In this document: piece by piece, positions 63,961 through 64,000 of the stretch
How the letters are laid out: every line of letters starts with the position of its first letter
Numbering within the stretch: the stretch's first letter is position 1
NCBI GenBank assembly: GCA_023457435.1
Contig: JAEWLS010000027.1
Span: 62,001-126,000 of the forward strand
From: Pseudomonadota bacterium
GTDB lineage: Bacteria > Pseudomonadota > Alphaproteobacteria > Rhizobiales > Rhizobiaceae
Reading direction: 5' to 3'
DNA: 64,000 nt
The notes under the pieces: model-generated
Databases searched by the model: none
What the model was told of the DNA's origin: nothing
Seen by the model: the letters and a program-made list of their open reading frames with translations, nothing else
Position numbers and translations under genes: made by a program

Positions 63961-64000
63961 ATGACACCGCATAACGAGGCGGCCGAAGGCGACTATGCCG
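63961..64000 (+). CDS. Start of a gene cut by the window edge
   Basis: An ATG at 63961 with GAGGAGAA upstream opens a frame MTPHNEAAEGDYA that runs off the window. Thirteen residues are too few to assign a family. The ribosome site is good, so a real gene is likely. Confidence 0.5.
   Translation, partial: MTPHNEAAEGDYA

Overview
The window is a gene-dense, high-GC chromosomal segment with strong third-position GC bias. Tat-type and Sec-type transport proteins, the IclR/TctABC/LivFGHM families, a HisKA_2 histidine kinase and sphingolipid-type genes together suggest an alphaproteobacterium, probably Hyphomicrobiales (Rhizobiales); the genus cannot be named from sequence alone. I saw no rRNA, tRNA, CRISPR array, insertion sequence, prophage or replication origin. 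No gene-free stretch exceeds 300 bases; the largest gaps (about 10781-11006, 41062-41290 and 48710-48939) are promoter or spacer regions.

Layout. 1-2802: end of a probable helicase gene, a CHASE3/HisKA_2 kinase and a lone sugar-type binding protein. 2928-29216: one large catabolic island. It holds an IclR regulator with an aldo/keto reductase, a TctCBA tripartite tricarboxylate transporter, an aldehyde dehydrogenase, a complete LivFGHM/K-type ABC transporter, two GMC oxidoreductases, three enolase-superfamily enzymes, a thiolase/DUF35 pair, a ThDP enzyme, three CaiB/BaiF CoA-transferases and a citryl-CoA-lyase-like protein. 29240-35759: a two-component system divergent from an RND efflux pump. 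35764-41061: a probable sphingolipid (ceramide) locus with a GT21-like glycosyltransferase, fatty-acid hydroxylase, SDR, GNAT-type ceramide synthase candidate and serine palmitoyltransferase-like enzyme. 41291-42626: a maleylpyruvate/maleylacetoacetate isomerase and a fumarylacetoacetase-family hydrolase. 42631-47882: a 2-hydroxyacyl-CoA dehydratase-like protein and its giant activase. 47951-48709: a divergent Lgt paralogue. 48940-55004: a peptide-type ABC transporter with a class V aminotransferase. 55005-58777: a cysteine-rich CxxCH protein and an MFS exporter. 58907-64000: an L,D-transpeptidase, two tiny secreted or membrane peptides, an OmpR-type regulator with a dead receiver, a response regulator with a hybrid kinase, and a small membrane protein.

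The most striking signal is regulatory. Six promoter regions spread over 25 kb of the catabolic island carry the same 15-bp palindrome, consensus TTCCGNTATNCGGAA. In five of the six there are two copies exactly 19 bp apart. In the two best promoters the first copy begins on the last base of a TTGACA-N16-TATRNT promoter, the expected position for repression. This ties the island into one regulon, most simply controlled by the IclR protein at 3883-4710. The genes outline a pathway: uptake, oxidation of an alcohol to an acid, enolase-type dehydration or isomerisation, CoA transfer, then C-C cleavage. I cannot match it to a named pathway.
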